Shown here: positions 15,505 through 23,934 of the stretch, piece by piece
How the letters are laid out: every line of letters begins with the position of its first letter
Numbering within the stretch: position 1 is the first letter of the stretch
NCBI GenBank assembly: GCA_964612995.1
Contig: CAZTGE010000058.1
Coordinates: 1-24,007 of the forward strand
Length of the DNA stretch: 24,007 nt
Direction of reading: 5' to 3'
Source of the DNA: SLQH01 sp964612995
Lineage (GTDB): Bacteria > Planctomycetota > UBA11346
Position numbers and translations under genes: made by a program
Notes under the pieces: model-generated
The model's input: only the letters and a program-made list of their open reading frames with translations
What the model was told of the DNA's origin: nothing
The model's database searches: none

Positions 15505-15778
15505 GGCTTTTTGCAGAGGGGGCGTTGCCCCCTCGCGGCTTCGCCGCGTACCCCCACGCGCCTCTGTCGTCACTCGCCAGCTGCGCTGGCGTTTTCTGCG
15601 GCGCTACGCGCCATTTTTGCAGAAAACCGTTCCTCTGTCGGCCGCTGCGGATGCGCGGTTCTGGCGCTGTAAGGGGCCGGTCATGAATGAGTTCCGCGCG
15701 TGCCCATCCGTGCGCGGGCCACGGCCGGCGCGCCGGTGTGCCGGCTGCCGGCCATCCATCGCCTCGGGAGGGAACACG
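15505..15778. repeat. Palindrome-rich spacer: four tandem tri-loop hairpins
   Basis: Between the Wzc-like stop and the Wza-like ATG lie four perfect hairpins, each with a three-base loop: 15516-15534 (8-bp stem, loop GTT), 15534-15548 (6 bp, loop TTC), 15575-15591 (7 bp, loop TGC) and 15600-15612 (5 bp, loop TAC). The last is enclosed by TTTTCTGC (15592-15599) and GCAGAAAA (15619-15626). TTTTTGCAGA occurs at both edges (from about 15508 and 15614). The remainder (15630-15778) is GC-rich with no convincing gene. It could be an inserted interspersed repeat, and it may attenuate or stabilise the long mRNA. Confidence 0.6.
15592..15626 (+). terminator. Possible internal terminator or attenuator hairpin
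   Basis: TTTTCTGC (15592-15599) pairs with GCAGAAAA (15619-15626), enclosing the stem GGCGC-TAC-GCGCC (15600-15612) and a TTTTT run (15614-15618). The A/T-rich outer arm and inner GC stem with trailing T residues resemble an intrinsic terminator. Its position inside an otherwise continuous operon suggests partial attenuation at most. Confidence 0.35.
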
Positions 15779-16642
15779 ATGCTCCACTTTTCCGCTCCGG
15801 TCCGTCGCCACCGCCTGCTCGTCGCCTGCTTGATGGTCCTGACCGTCGTCGGCCGTGTAAGCGCCGAGGAGGAGGCCGCGTCCAACACCTATCGGCTCTA
15901 CCCCGGCGATCGGATCGCCGTCAGCGTCTACGGCCACGACGACCTCTCGACCGAGCTGCGGGTGCCCGCCACCGGGCCGGTGACCTTCCCGCTGATCGGC
16001 GAGATCGATGCGGTTGCCGGACTCGAACGCGATGCCTTCGCCACGCGCATCCGCACCGCGCTGGAGCGCGATTACCTGCACCACGCGGCGGTCACGGTCA
16101 CCGTGCGCGAATTCGCGCCGCGGCGCGTGTTCGTGATGGGGCGGGTAGCCAGGCCGGGCGTTGTCGAGCTCTCGCCTTTCGTGTCGCTGACCGCCAACCA
16201 GGCGATCGGGCAGGCCGGCGGATTCCGTGACGACGCCAACCGCGAGGCGACGGTGGTGCTGCGCGCGGACGCCGAACAGCCCGACAAGCGGCAGGCGCTT
16301 CCGGTTCCGCGCATCGATCCGGGCGGCCGCGGGAGTGCGGTGCTGCTGCAACCCGGTGACCTGCTGCTGGTACCGCGCCTCGATCGGGTCTACGTGCTCG
16401 GCGCGGTCGCCCGTTCCGGCGCGGTCGACCTGCCCTCCGACGAGCAGTTGACCGTGTCCAAGGCGATCAGTCTCGCCGGTGGGTTCACCCGCTTCGCGCG
16501 CCAGGACGCGGTCCAGATCCTGCGCCCCGGCGCGGAGTCCGAGGCGATCGACGTTGGCGCCCTGCTCTCCGGCAAGCAGGACGCCCGTGACCCCGTACTC
16601 CAACCGGGCGACACGGTGTCGGTCCCTGAGAGCCGGTTCTGA
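15779..16642 (+). CDS. Wza/GumB-like polysaccharide export protein
   Basis: A 287-residue exported protein that would form the outer-membrane or periplasmic end of the export channel. It has a signal peptide ending VGRVSA (about residue 29), then a polysaccharide-export domain starting YRLYPGDRIAVSVYGHDDLS, then two SLBB-type domains: RRVFVMGRVARPGVVEL onwards and DRVYVLGAVARSGAVDL onwards. It is shorter than E. coli Wza and closer to GumB-type proteins. There is no convincing lipobox; LVAC (14-17) sits too early in the hydrophobic stretch. The upstream frame is open to 15497 through the palindrome region, but GGGAGGG six bases before 15779 and the signal peptide mark the start. The flippase gene begins 34 bases downstream. 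Confidence 0.92.
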   Translation: MLHFSAPVRRHRLLVACLMVLTVVGRVSAEEEAASNTYRLYPGDRIAVSVYGHDDLSTELRVPATGPVTFPLIGEIDAVAGLERDAFATRIRTALERDYLHHAAVTVTVREFAPRRVFVMGRVARPGVVELSPFVSLTANQAIGQAGGFRDDANREATVVLRADAEQPDKRQALPVPRIDPGGRGSAVLLQPGDLLLVPRLDRVYVLGAVARSGAVDLPSDEQLTVSKAISLAGGFTRFARQDAVQILRPGAESEAIDVGALLSGKQDARDPVLQPGDTVSVPESRF

Positions 16643-16676
16643 GTCCGGCCGGATCACCTACCGACGAGGAGCAGTA

Positions 16677-18158
16677 GTGGAAGGTCTCGGCCGACGCGTG
16701 ATCCGCGGTTCGGCGTGGATGGGCGGCTCGGTGCTCTGCACCCGCGCCGTCAGCCTTGCCGGCCGGCTATTGGTGCTCGCCGCTCTGCTCGGACCCGAGC
16801 AGATGGGCGTGTTCGGCGTCGCCGCCTTGGCCACCGCAGCTTTGGACAGCGTCTCGCGCCTCGGCATCGATCAGGCGCTGATCCGCCACGAACACGACAT
16901 CGACGCCCTGATCGACACCGCCTGGGTGCTGCAGCTGGTGCGCGGACTGTTGCTCGGTGGTGGCCTGTTCCTCGCTGCCGGTGCGATCGCCGACTTCTTC
17001 AACGCACCGGAGGCGCGCGCTCCCCTGCGTGCCCTCGCCTGCGCGCCGCTGTTGCTGGGCCTGCGCAACACCGCGATGGTCGCGCTCAACCGCGACCTGC
17101 GCTTCGGGATCATCTTCGGTTACGAGACCGGCGCGGTGCTGCTCGAGACCGTCGTCGCCATCGCCTACGCCCTGGTCTGGCCCACCGCCTGGGCCCTGGT
17201 CGTCGGCCGGCTGGCGGCGGCGGTCTACCAGTGCGGCTATTCCTATGTGGTGGTGCGCCGGCGCCCGCGCTTCGCCTTCTCGGCGTCCGCCTGCCGCGCG
17301 ATCTTCGCCTTCAGCGCCTGGGTGCTGGCCTCGGCCGTGCTGACGATGATCCTGGTTCGCGGCGGTGACGTGGTCATCGGCGCGCTGCTGCCATTGACCG
17401 TGCTCGCGCATTACCAGCTCGCCTACCAGCTGGCCTCGATGCCGGCGCGCGAGGTCACCCGCGCGCTGAACACGGTGCTGCTGCCGGCCTACAGCAGCGT
17501 GCAGACCGACCGCCCGCGTCTGGCCCGCACCTACCTCGCCAGCGTCGGCGCGCTGTGGGCGATCCTCGGCCTCGGCGCCTGCCTCACCGTCGCCGGCGGC
17601 GGACCGCTGGTCCATCTCGCGCTCGGGACCGAGTGGCACCCGATGATCGCCTTCATCCCCGGCCTGGTGGTGGTCGGCTGCGGTCGCGCCTTCGGCGCCA
17701 ATGCCAACACCCTCTACCAGGCGATCGGTCGCCCGGCGCTGACGGTGGTGTTTCAGGTCGCGATGGCGGTGGCGCTGGGGGCGCTGCTGTTCGCACTCGG
17801 TGGGCGCGGGGGCGAGGGCGTGGTCCTGGCGCTGGCGATCACCAGCGTGGCGAGCGTGCTCGCGCGCATGGTCCATATCCGGCGCCTGTTGGCGATCGGC
17901 TGGCTGCGGCTGCTGACCACCCTCGGCGCGCCGGTGGTCGCCGCGCTGCTGGCGGTGTTCGCCGCGCAGGCGCTGACCCCCGATCCGCTCGTCGGCGCCG
18001 GCACCGCGCTGGGCGTGGCCCTCGGCGTGGCCGCGATGGCCTACCTCGGCGCATTGCTGGTCTGGGAATGGTGCGCCGGCGCCGGCCCCTTGCACCACCT
18101 GCGGGCGATGTGGGCCGGGCGCATGGCCGGCCCACCACCCGAGGAGGCGCCATGCTGA
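16677..18158 (+). CDS. Wzx-like lipid-linked oligosaccharide flippase
   Basis: A polytopic inner-membrane protein of 493 residues, mostly hydrophobic with about 12-14 predicted helices, of the MOP/polysaccharide-transporter superfamily. Typical N-terminal features are RRVIRGSAWMGGSVL followed by VLAALLGPEQMGVFGVAAL and LGIDQALIR. The frame is open from 16479, but a GTG at 16677 is preceded by GAGGAG at good distance and begins the recognisable family N-terminus; the upstream part overlaps the Wza-like gene out of frame. It would move undecaprenyl-linked repeat units across the inner membrane for polymerisation. Its last seven bases overlap the pyruvyltransferase gene. Confidence 0.9.
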   Translation: MEGLGRRVIRGSAWMGGSVLCTRAVSLAGRLLVLAALLGPEQMGVFGVAALATAALDSVSRLGIDQALIRHEHDIDALIDTAWVLQLVRGLLLGGGLFLAAGAIADFFNAPEARAPLRALACAPLLLGLRNTAMVALNRDLRFGIIFGYETGAVLLETVVAIAYALVWPTAWALVVGRLAAAVYQCGYSYVVVRRRPRFAFSASACRAIFAFSAWVLASAVLTMILVRGGDVVIGALLPLTVLAHYQLAYQLASMPAREVTRALNTVLLPAYSSVQTDRPRLARTYLASVGALWAILGLGACLTVAGGGPLVHLALGTEWHPMIAFIPGLVVVGCGRAFGANANTLYQAIGRPALTVVFQVAMAVALGALLFALGGRGGEGVVLALAITSVASVLARMVHIRRLLAIGWLRLLTTLGAPVVAALLAVFAAQALTPDPLVGAGTALGVALGVAAMAYLGALLVWEWCAGAGPLHHLRAMWAGRMAGPPPEEAPC

Positions 18159-19330
18159 TCGAACTCCACGGCGGCGGCTTCCACAACAAGGGCGCGCAGC
18201 TGATGCTGCTTACCGCCTGCGCGCAGCTGCGAGAGCGGCTCGGGGCGGACTGCTGTGTCGAGTTCGAGCGCAACCATCCCGCGGCGCACTGCGCCCGTGC
18301 CGGCCTGCAACGCCTGTTCCCGCCCGCGCCGATCGAGCGCCCGCGGCATCAGGCACGGATGCTGCGGCTCTCCGCCATCGCCGGCCACTATCTGCCGCGC
18401 ACTCCGCTGCGTGCGGTCGGCCTGGTCAGGCGGCAGGATCCCGCGGCGCTGGTCGATATCTCCGGCTTCGCCTTCGGCGATGCCGGACCGCCGCGGATCA
18501 TGCATAATTTCTCGCAGCGCTGTGCCCACTACGCCGCCACCGGGCGGCCGGTGATCCTGCTGCCGCAGATGTTCGGGCCGTTCTGCGATCCGCGCGAACG
18601 CGCCGCGATGCGGCGGACCCTGCGTTGCGCCACGCTGGTCTGCCCGCGCGACCCGGTCTCGCACCAGCATCTGCGCGCGCTCGCGGTGCCCGGTGCGCGG
18701 CTGCGCCCGGCGCCGGACATCACCATCAACGATCTGCATCGCGTGGTGGCTGCGCCCGCGGCCGACTCCGCGCCCTACGCCTGCCTGGTGGTCAACAAGC
18801 AGATCCTCAACCACCGCGCGCAGGAGTGGGGTGGCGCGACCGGCTACATCGAGCGCCTGGCCGCCGCCGGTCGCCATCTGCATGCGCTCGGCATGCACAT
18901 CTCGGTGGTGATCCACGCCGGCGGTGGGCAGGACCGGCCGCTGGCCGAGCAGTTGAGCGCGCGGTTGGGACCGGGCTGCAGCACCTTCACCGACCCGGAT
19001 CCGCGCGTGCTCAAACGGCATATCGCCGGTGCGCGGATCCTGGTCGGCTCGCGGTTCCACGCCGTGCTCGCCGCCTTGTCGACCGGCGTGCCGGCGTTGG
19101 TGATCGGGTGGGCACACAAATACGAGGCCATCCTCGCCGACTTCGGCCATCCCGAATGGATCCATCCGGCCGCGGCCGGGGCGGAGCACCTGACCGGGCT
19201 GATCGACGCGGTGCTGGCGCAGACCGATACCACCGATGGGCTGCGGGCGCGCGCCGCGGCGATGCAAAGCGCGCTCGCGGAGGTGTGGAGCGAGGTCGCG
19301 GCGATCCTGCGCCGGGGAGTGAAGCGATGA
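18152..19330 (+). CDS. Polysaccharide pyruvyltransferase
   Basis: A 392-residue cytoplasmic enzyme likely to transfer a pyruvate ketal from phosphoenolpyruvate to a sugar of the repeat unit, making the polymer acidic. The N-terminus MLIELHGGGFHNKGAQLML shows the family NKGA motif (12-15). The C-terminal half has the signature ILVGSRFHAVLAALSTGVPA, with SRFHA at 300-304, followed by GWAHKYEAILADFG. The start is set by GAGGAG just upstream and a seven-base overlap with the flippase gene. Its presence predicts pyruvylated sugar in the product. Acceptor sugar and linkage cannot be read from sequence. Confidence 0.93.
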   Translation: MLIELHGGGFHNKGAQLMLLTACAQLRERLGADCCVEFERNHPAAHCARAGLQRLFPPAPIERPRHQARMLRLSAIAGHYLPRTPLRAVGLVRRQDPAALVDISGFAFGDAGPPRIMHNFSQRCAHYAATGRPVILLPQMFGPFCDPRERAAMRRTLRCATLVCPRDPVSHQHLRALAVPGARLRPAPDITINDLHRVVAAPAADSAPYACLVVNKQILNHRAQEWGGATGYIERLAAAGRHLHALGMHISVVIHAGGGQDRPLAEQLSARLGPGCSTFTDPDPRVLKRHIAGARILVGSRFHAVLAALSTGVPALVIGWAHKYEAILADFGHPEWIHPAAAGAEHLTGLIDAVLAQTDTTDGLRARAAAMQSALAEVWSEVAAILRRGVKR

Positions 19331-20238
19331 GCATCGCGGTGATCATGCCCTGCCACAACGCCGCGCAGTGGGTCGGTCGCGCCCTGCGCAGCGTGGCGGC
19401 GCAGGACCACGCCCCCGACGAGGTCATCGTGATCGACGACGCCTCGAGAGACGACTCCGCCACCATCGCCGCCGATACCGGGGTGCCGACGGACATCCTC
19501 CATACCGCCCACGGCAATGGCGCCGCCGCACGCAACAGCGGCATCGCCATCGCGCGCAGCGACTGGGTCGCCTTCCTCGACGCCGACGACTACTGGCGCG
19601 CGCGTCATCTCGCCCAGGCGGCGGAGAGCTTCGGCGAGGGGGATGTCGGTTACATGGCCCAGCGCGACGTGGTCAGCGTGGAGGGCGAGGAGCGCCCGGT
19701 GTCGGTGCCCTTCCCCGTCGACGCTCCCCGCACGGGCATCGCTGCCGGCACCTTCCTCGACTGGTTCGCCGGTACCTCGGCGTTCTACATGAGCGCGACG
19801 GTGGTGCGGCGCGACCGGCTCGAGGAGGTCGGCCGTCTCGAGCCGGCGCAGAAGCGGCGGCACGACATCGACATGTGGTTGCGGCTGATCGCCGGCCAGA
19901 CCTGGTCCTTCGATCCGCGCCCGACCAGCGTCTACCAGCTGGACACCCCCGGGAGCATCAGCAGCGCGCTGGCCGATCGCGAGCTGTGGTTCCTGCGCGC
20001 CCTGGTGCGCAACCGCGAGGCCTATGCCGCGCACGGCATGGACGCGCTGATCCGCGCGGCGGCCCGGCGGGCACTGTCCAAGGCGCTGACCTTCGGCGAG
20101 GCCGACGAGCGCGCCGCGGCCTACGCCGAGGCCCTGCCGCAACTGCCGTCGGGGCAACGCGCGCTGTTCCGGCTCATGCGCTGCAGCCCGGCGGGCTACC
20201 GCCTGCTCAACCGCCTGCGTCACGGGGGGCGGGGATGA
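19327..20238 (+). CDS. Glycosyltransferase family 2
   Basis: A 303-residue GT-A-fold glycosyltransferase. The N-terminus MSIAVIMPCHNAAQWVGRAL and IDDASRDDS (Asp37-Asp38) form the nucleotide-binding half. The metal-binding DxD is FLDADDYW (Asp85, Asp87). RRHDIDMWLRL is near the acceptor side. It probably adds one sugar to the lipid-linked repeat unit at the cytoplasmic face. The start is on the ATGA overlap with the pyruvyltransferase, with GGAG eight bases upstream, and its stop overlaps the next ATG in the same way. The donor sugar is unknown. Confidence 0.93.
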   Translation: MSIAVIMPCHNAAQWVGRALRSVAAQDHAPDEVIVIDDASRDDSATIAADTGVPTDILHTAHGNGAAARNSGIAIARSDWVAFLDADDYWRARHLAQAAESFGEGDVGYMAQRDVVSVEGEERPVSVPFPVDAPRTGIAAGTFLDWFAGTSAFYMSATVVRRDRLEEVGRLEPAQKRRHDIDMWLRLIAGQTWSFDPRPTSVYQLDTPGSISSALADRELWFLRALVRNREAYAAHGMDALIRAAARRALSKALTFGEADERAAAYAEALPQLPSGQRALFRLMRCSPAGYRLLNRLRHGGRG

Positions 20239-21452
20239 GCACGCGACCGACGGTGCATCTGATCGAGCCCAACCCTGATGGCCATCGCGCCTGGTTCCTG
20301 CGCTGGTTGCTCGGTGACCCGCCCGGCGATCGGCAGTGGGTCCTGCACACCACGCGCGCGGCGGCGCGACACCCAGCGCTGCGCGAGCTGTTGACGCAGC
20401 GACCGGCGGGCCTGCGCCTGGCCTGGATCACGGTGCCCCCGGTCGGCGATCCGCGCGATCCGCTGGCCCTGCTGCGACATCACCTGCGTCGCGCGCGCGC
20501 CTACCGTCGCGCCCTGCGTCCGGTGCGCCAGAGGGCCGACCAGGTGGTGTTCATCCCCTATGTCGATGACGCGCTCTTCGGCCTGGCGCCTCTGCGCCGG
20601 CCCTTCGGCGCCAACACCCTGATCGCCCTGGGCATGCGTGGCGACTGGGAGCCACCGCCCCCAGGGCTCGGCCGGCGTGCCCGGCTGATGCGTGCCCTGC
20701 GCCGGCGCGCGTTGCTGCGGCTGATCGCCGCGCCCGGCTGTCGGCGCTACCTGAGCAACCAGCCGCCGCTGGTGCGGCTGATCGCGCGCGCGCATCCGGG
20801 CCTGGCGCCCAAGCTGGTGGTCTATGGGGATCCGGCGCCCACGCCGCCGCCGGTCGACCGCGATGCTGCGCGGCGCACGCTCGACTGCCGAGGCGACCAA
20901 CGCCTGCTGCTCTACTTCGGCCCGCTGGCCCGGCGCAAGGGCCTGGCCGAGCTGATCGCGCTGGTCGCCCACCACGACTGGCCCGCCTCGCACCGCGTGC
21001 TGCTCGCCGGACCGATGACCCCCGACGCCGAAACGCTGCTCGTCGGCACCGCCGCCGCCCAGGCCAGGGCCGCGGGGGTGCTCGAGCTGCGCACGGGCGT
21101 GGTGCCGGAAGCAGAGGCGGCCGTGCTGATGACCGCGGCCGACGCGGTCTGGGTCGCCTACCGCGGGCATCACGGCATGTCCGGCGTGCTGGTCCAGGCC
21201 GGCGCCCATGGCCGCGCGGTGGTCGCCTGCCCCGAAGGGCTGATCGGGTGGTACGCCCGGCGTCATCGTCTGGGCCTGATCCATGACCCCTCCGTGCCGA
21301 TCGATGCGCGGGTGCGCGCGCTCACCGCGTTTCTCGCCGACGACGACCACCGCCGCGCCTGCGGCGCGCGCGCGCGGGCCTGCTTCGCCGGACACACCGT
21401 ACCCGCCTTCATCGCCCGGGTGCGGGCGCAGTTGTGGCCGGAGGCGGCATGA
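20235..21452 (+). CDS. Glycosyltransferase family 4-like (GT-B fold)
   Basis: A 405-residue protein with two Rossmann-like halves. The C-terminal half shows LLLYFGPLARRKGLAELI, the usual start of the GT-B donor-binding domain, then RVLLAGPM and a region AADAVWVAYRGHHGMSGVLVQAGAHG that replaces the common E(X)7E segment: the first Glu of that motif is not obvious. The N-terminal half is more divergent (HLIEPNPDGHRAWFLRW). It probably adds a sugar to the repeat unit. The start is on an ATGA overlap preceded by a G-rich ribosome site. The gene ends on an ATGA overlap with the polymerase-like gene. Confidence 0.85.
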   Translation: MSTRPTVHLIEPNPDGHRAWFLRWLLGDPPGDRQWVLHTTRAAARHPALRELLTQRPAGLRLAWITVPPVGDPRDPLALLRHHLRRARAYRRALRPVRQRADQVVFIPYVDDALFGLAPLRRPFGANTLIALGMRGDWEPPPPGLGRRARLMRALRRRALLRLIAAPGCRRYLSNQPPLVRLIARAHPGLAPKLVVYGDPAPTPPPVDRDAARRTLDCRGDQRLLLYFGPLARRKGLAELIALVAHHDWPASHRVLLAGPMTPDAETLLVGTAAAQARAAGVLELRTGVVPEAEAAVLMTAADAVWVAYRGHHGMSGVLVQAGAHGRAVVACPEGLIGWYARRHRLGLIHDPSVPIDARVRALTAFLADDDHRRACGARARACFAGHTVPAFIARVRAQLWPEAA

Positions 21453-22735
21453 GCATCGCGGCGACCAGTCCCCGGCGTGAGATGGCCCAGGCCACCGCCC
21501 ACCCGCTGATCGACGCCTTGGGCCTGGCTGCGCTGGCGGTGTTCACCGCCTCCCCGGCGCTGCTCAATCTGCTCGGGGTGTGGTCCGCCGACGGACGCAG
21601 TTTCACGATCGTCTTCGGTGGCACGTTGCTGTTGCTGGGGGCCATGGGCCTGATGGTCGCTGTGGGCGGCGTGGGCTTCCGGGCGCTCGGCGCCCTTCGC
21701 GGACCGGCGCTTGTGGCGGTGGCCTGCGCGGCGGTGTTCTGGTGCGGCTATCTGCTCGTCGCCGTGCTCCGGCCTGCCGGCGGCGGGACCATGCGCACCA
21801 TGCCGGTCTATGCGTTGTTGTGGAATATCGTGCCGTTGCTGTTCGTGCTCGCCGTGCATCACCGGCTCGACCACCGTCGTCTGCTCAGCGCCCTGGTCCT
21901 GGTCGCCGCGGCCTACGTCTGGGGGCTGACCGGGCACTACCTCGCCCGTGGCGGATATTACCATGGTGGCCGGTGGCACCCGGGCGAGTCGTTGGAGGCG
22001 ATCCGCGCCGCCCGCCACGCCGCGATCGCGGCCTGGATCTGCTTCGCCGCTCTGCTCGCCGCTCGCGGCCGTCTCTCCACACCGGTGCGCTGGCTCGCGG
22101 TTGCCTCCCTGCCGCCCGCGGCCCTGATCATGGTGGTGGCCAACGCGCGCGGGCCCTGGGTCGCGCTCGGCGCGGTGCTGCTGTTCACCGGCCCGGTGTG
22201 GCTGCGCCAGCTCGGGGTCCAGGTCTCGCGCCGTGCGGTGCTCGGCGTGGCGCTGGTCGTAGTGCTTGCGGCGATCGTCGGCTTCGTGCTGTGGCACATG
22301 GCGGGGGTGCGTTCCGACTTCGAACGCCTGGTCTCGCTCACCGCCGATGGCGGCAGCGCGATACAGCGCGTCGCGCTCAACCGCCAGTGGCTGGCGATCG
22401 TCGACGTCGACCCGGCGCTGCTGGTCACCGGCGCCGGCTACGGCCACGGCCTCTACTACCCGCACAACATCGTGATCGAGGCGCTGGTTGCCGGGGGGGT
22501 GCCATTGTTGCTGAGCCTGGTCGGCTTCTGCGTCGCGGTCGGTGTGCGTGGCGCACGCATAGCCGGGCAGGACCCCGCGGGACTCTGTTACCTCGGCCTG
22601 TTCGTCATCGGGCTGGTGGGCGCGCAGTTCAGCGGCGCGATCGCGACCGAGATGCTGGTCTGGCTCGGCGGCATGCTCACCGTGCTCCATCGCCCGATCG
22701 CGGGCGATGTCGCGACGCCGACGGGAGCGGGGTGA
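21449..22735 (+). CDS. Wzy-like polysaccharide polymerase / O-antigen-ligase family protein
   Basis: A 428-residue polytopic membrane protein with about ten hydrophobic segments. A periplasmic stretch precedes GYGHGLYYPHNIVIEALVAGGVPLLLS, where the PHN...E...GG pattern is typical of the O-antigen ligase/polymerase superfamily. In this cluster polymerisation of flipped repeat units is the likeliest role, though ligation to another carrier cannot be excluded. The ATG at 21449, preceded by CGGAGG, was preferred over 21434. It overlaps the upstream gene by four bases and shares one base with the next ATG (TGATG). Confidence 0.88.
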   Translation: MSIAATSPRREMAQATAHPLIDALGLAALAVFTASPALLNLLGVWSADGRSFTIVFGGTLLLLGAMGLMVAVGGVGFRALGALRGPALVAVACAAVFWCGYLLVAVLRPAGGGTMRTMPVYALLWNIVPLLFVLAVHHRLDHRRLLSALVLVAAAYVWGLTGHYLARGGYYHGGRWHPGESLEAIRAARHAAIAAWICFAALLAARGRLSTPVRWLAVASLPPAALIMVVANARGPWVALGAVLLFTGPVWLRQLGVQVSRRAVLGVALVVVLAAIVGFVLWHMAGVRSDFERLVSLTADGGSAIQRVALNRQWLAIVDVDPALLVTGAGYGHGLYYPHNIVIEALVAGGVPLLLSLVGFCVAVGVRGARIAGQDPAGLCYLGLFVIGLVGAQFSGAIATEMLVWLGGMLTVLHRPIAGDVATPTGAG

Positions 22736-23934
22736 TGAGGCGCACGGTCTATTGCTCGCAATTCTTCGCCCATTACCGCGTCGCGGTGCTCGAGCGGCTG
22801 TTGGCCGACGATCGCATCGCCTTCTGGATGGCCAGCGAGCCGGACAGCAGCCGGATCCAACCGAGTATCGCCTCCTGGGATCCGACCCCCACCGGTCGCT
22901 TCGTGCCGCTGCGCATGCGCCGCCTGCCGCGTGGACTGTGGTGGCAGGCCGGCAGCTGGCGGCTCGCCCTCTCGCCGTCGGTGGCCAACCTGATCTTTGT
23001 CGCCGATACCCATTTCCTCAGCACCTGGGTCACGGCGCTGCTCGCTCGGCTCAGCGGCAAACGCGTGTTCTTCTGGGCCCACGCCTGGCGCAGCCGATCG
23101 CGCGGACTCTCCGGCCTGATGCGCAAGGTCTACTTCCGCCTCGCCAACGCGGTGCTGCTCTACGGCCGGCGCGCGCACCACCTCGCCCGATTGCAGGGTT
23201 TTCCGCCGCGCCGGCTGCACGTGATCTACAACGCGCTCGACTACCGTGCGCAGAAGGCGGCCCGCGAGCGGATCGACGAGGCCGATTGCCGTGCGCTGCG
23301 CGCGGAGCTGTTCGGCGACCCGGCGGCGCGGGTGGTGATCTGCACCACCCGGCTGACGCCGCAGCGACGGCTCGACCAGCTGCTCGACGCCGCCGCACGG
23401 CTCGCCGACCCGCCGTGCATTCTGCTCGTCGGAGATGGCCCCGAACGTCAGGCGCTCGAAGACCAGGCCGCCACGTCGGGCCTCAAGGTCCACTTCTACG
23501 GCGCCTGCTACGTCGAGCGGCGGCTCGGCGAGCTGATCATGGCCGCGCGCGCCTGCGTCGCCCCGGGCAAGGTGGGTCTGACCGCGATGCACGCGCTGGC
23601 TTTCGGGGTTCCGGTGATCACGCACGCCGCAGGCGACGACCAGATGCCCGAATGGGAGGCGATCGTGCCCGGGCGCACCGGCGACCTGTTCCCTCGTGGC
23701 GACCTCGACGCGCTGGCCGTGGCGATCGATCGCTGGTGCGGCGCGGGGGTCGATCACGCGGCGGTGCGGCGCGACTGCATCGCGGTCATCGAGCGCTTCT
23801 ACAACCCCGAGCACCAGGCCCGCTGCATCGTCCGCGCGCTCGCAGGCGACGACCCGGAGCCGGTTCCGGGGCCGCGGATCCAGGGCTGGGAACTGGATTG
23901 CGTGCGCCGGAGCGGAAGCCCCGGATTGCAGTAA
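22735..23934 (+). CDS. Glycosyltransferase family 4
   Basis: A 399-residue GT-B glycosyltransferase. The N-terminal domain begins MRRTVYCSQFFAHYRVAVLE. The C-terminal donor domain contains VVICTTRLTPQRRLDQLLDA, CILLVGDGPERQALE, VHFYGAC and PGKVGLTAMHALAFGVPVITH, the last a variant of the family EPFGL..LEA.A.G.PVI signature, with Gly-Lys-Val in place of the first acidic residue. It ends with a hydrophilic tail of about 25 residues. Its start shares one base with the polymerase stop, so translation is probably coupled. It is the last complete gene in the window. Confidence 0.92.
   Translation: MRRTVYCSQFFAHYRVAVLERLLADDRIAFWMASEPDSSRIQPSIASWDPTPTGRFVPLRMRRLPRGLWWQAGSWRLALSPSVANLIFVADTHFLSTWVTALLARLSGKRVFFWAHAWRSRSRGLSGLMRKVYFRLANAVLLYGRRAHHLARLQGFPPRRLHVIYNALDYRAQKAARERIDEADCRALRAELFGDPAARVVICTTRLTPQRRLDQLLDAAARLADPPCILLVGDGPERQALEDQAATSGLKVHFYGACYVERRLGELIMAARACVAPGKVGLTAMHALAFGVPVITHAAGDDQMPEWEAIVPGRTGDLFPRGDLDALAVAIDRWCGAGVDHAAVRRDCIAVIERFYNPEHQARCIVRALAGDDPEPVPGPRIQGWELDCVRRSGSPGLQ

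Noticed and set aside
13645..15573. 642-codon minus-strand open frame opposite the Wzc-like gene
   Set aside because: Walker motifs and membrane helices on the plus strand fix the real gene.
15497..15778. N-terminal extension of the Wza-like protein through the palindrome region
   Set aside because: The extension would be Arg-rich sequence encoded by hairpins. A strong GGGAGGG site and a signal peptide begin at 15779, so the open frame is coincidental.
16479..16676. N-terminal extension of the flippase
   Set aside because: This part overlaps the conserved C-terminal SLBB domain of the Wza-like gene in another frame and is Arg/Ser-rich. The GTG at 16677 has a good ribosome site.
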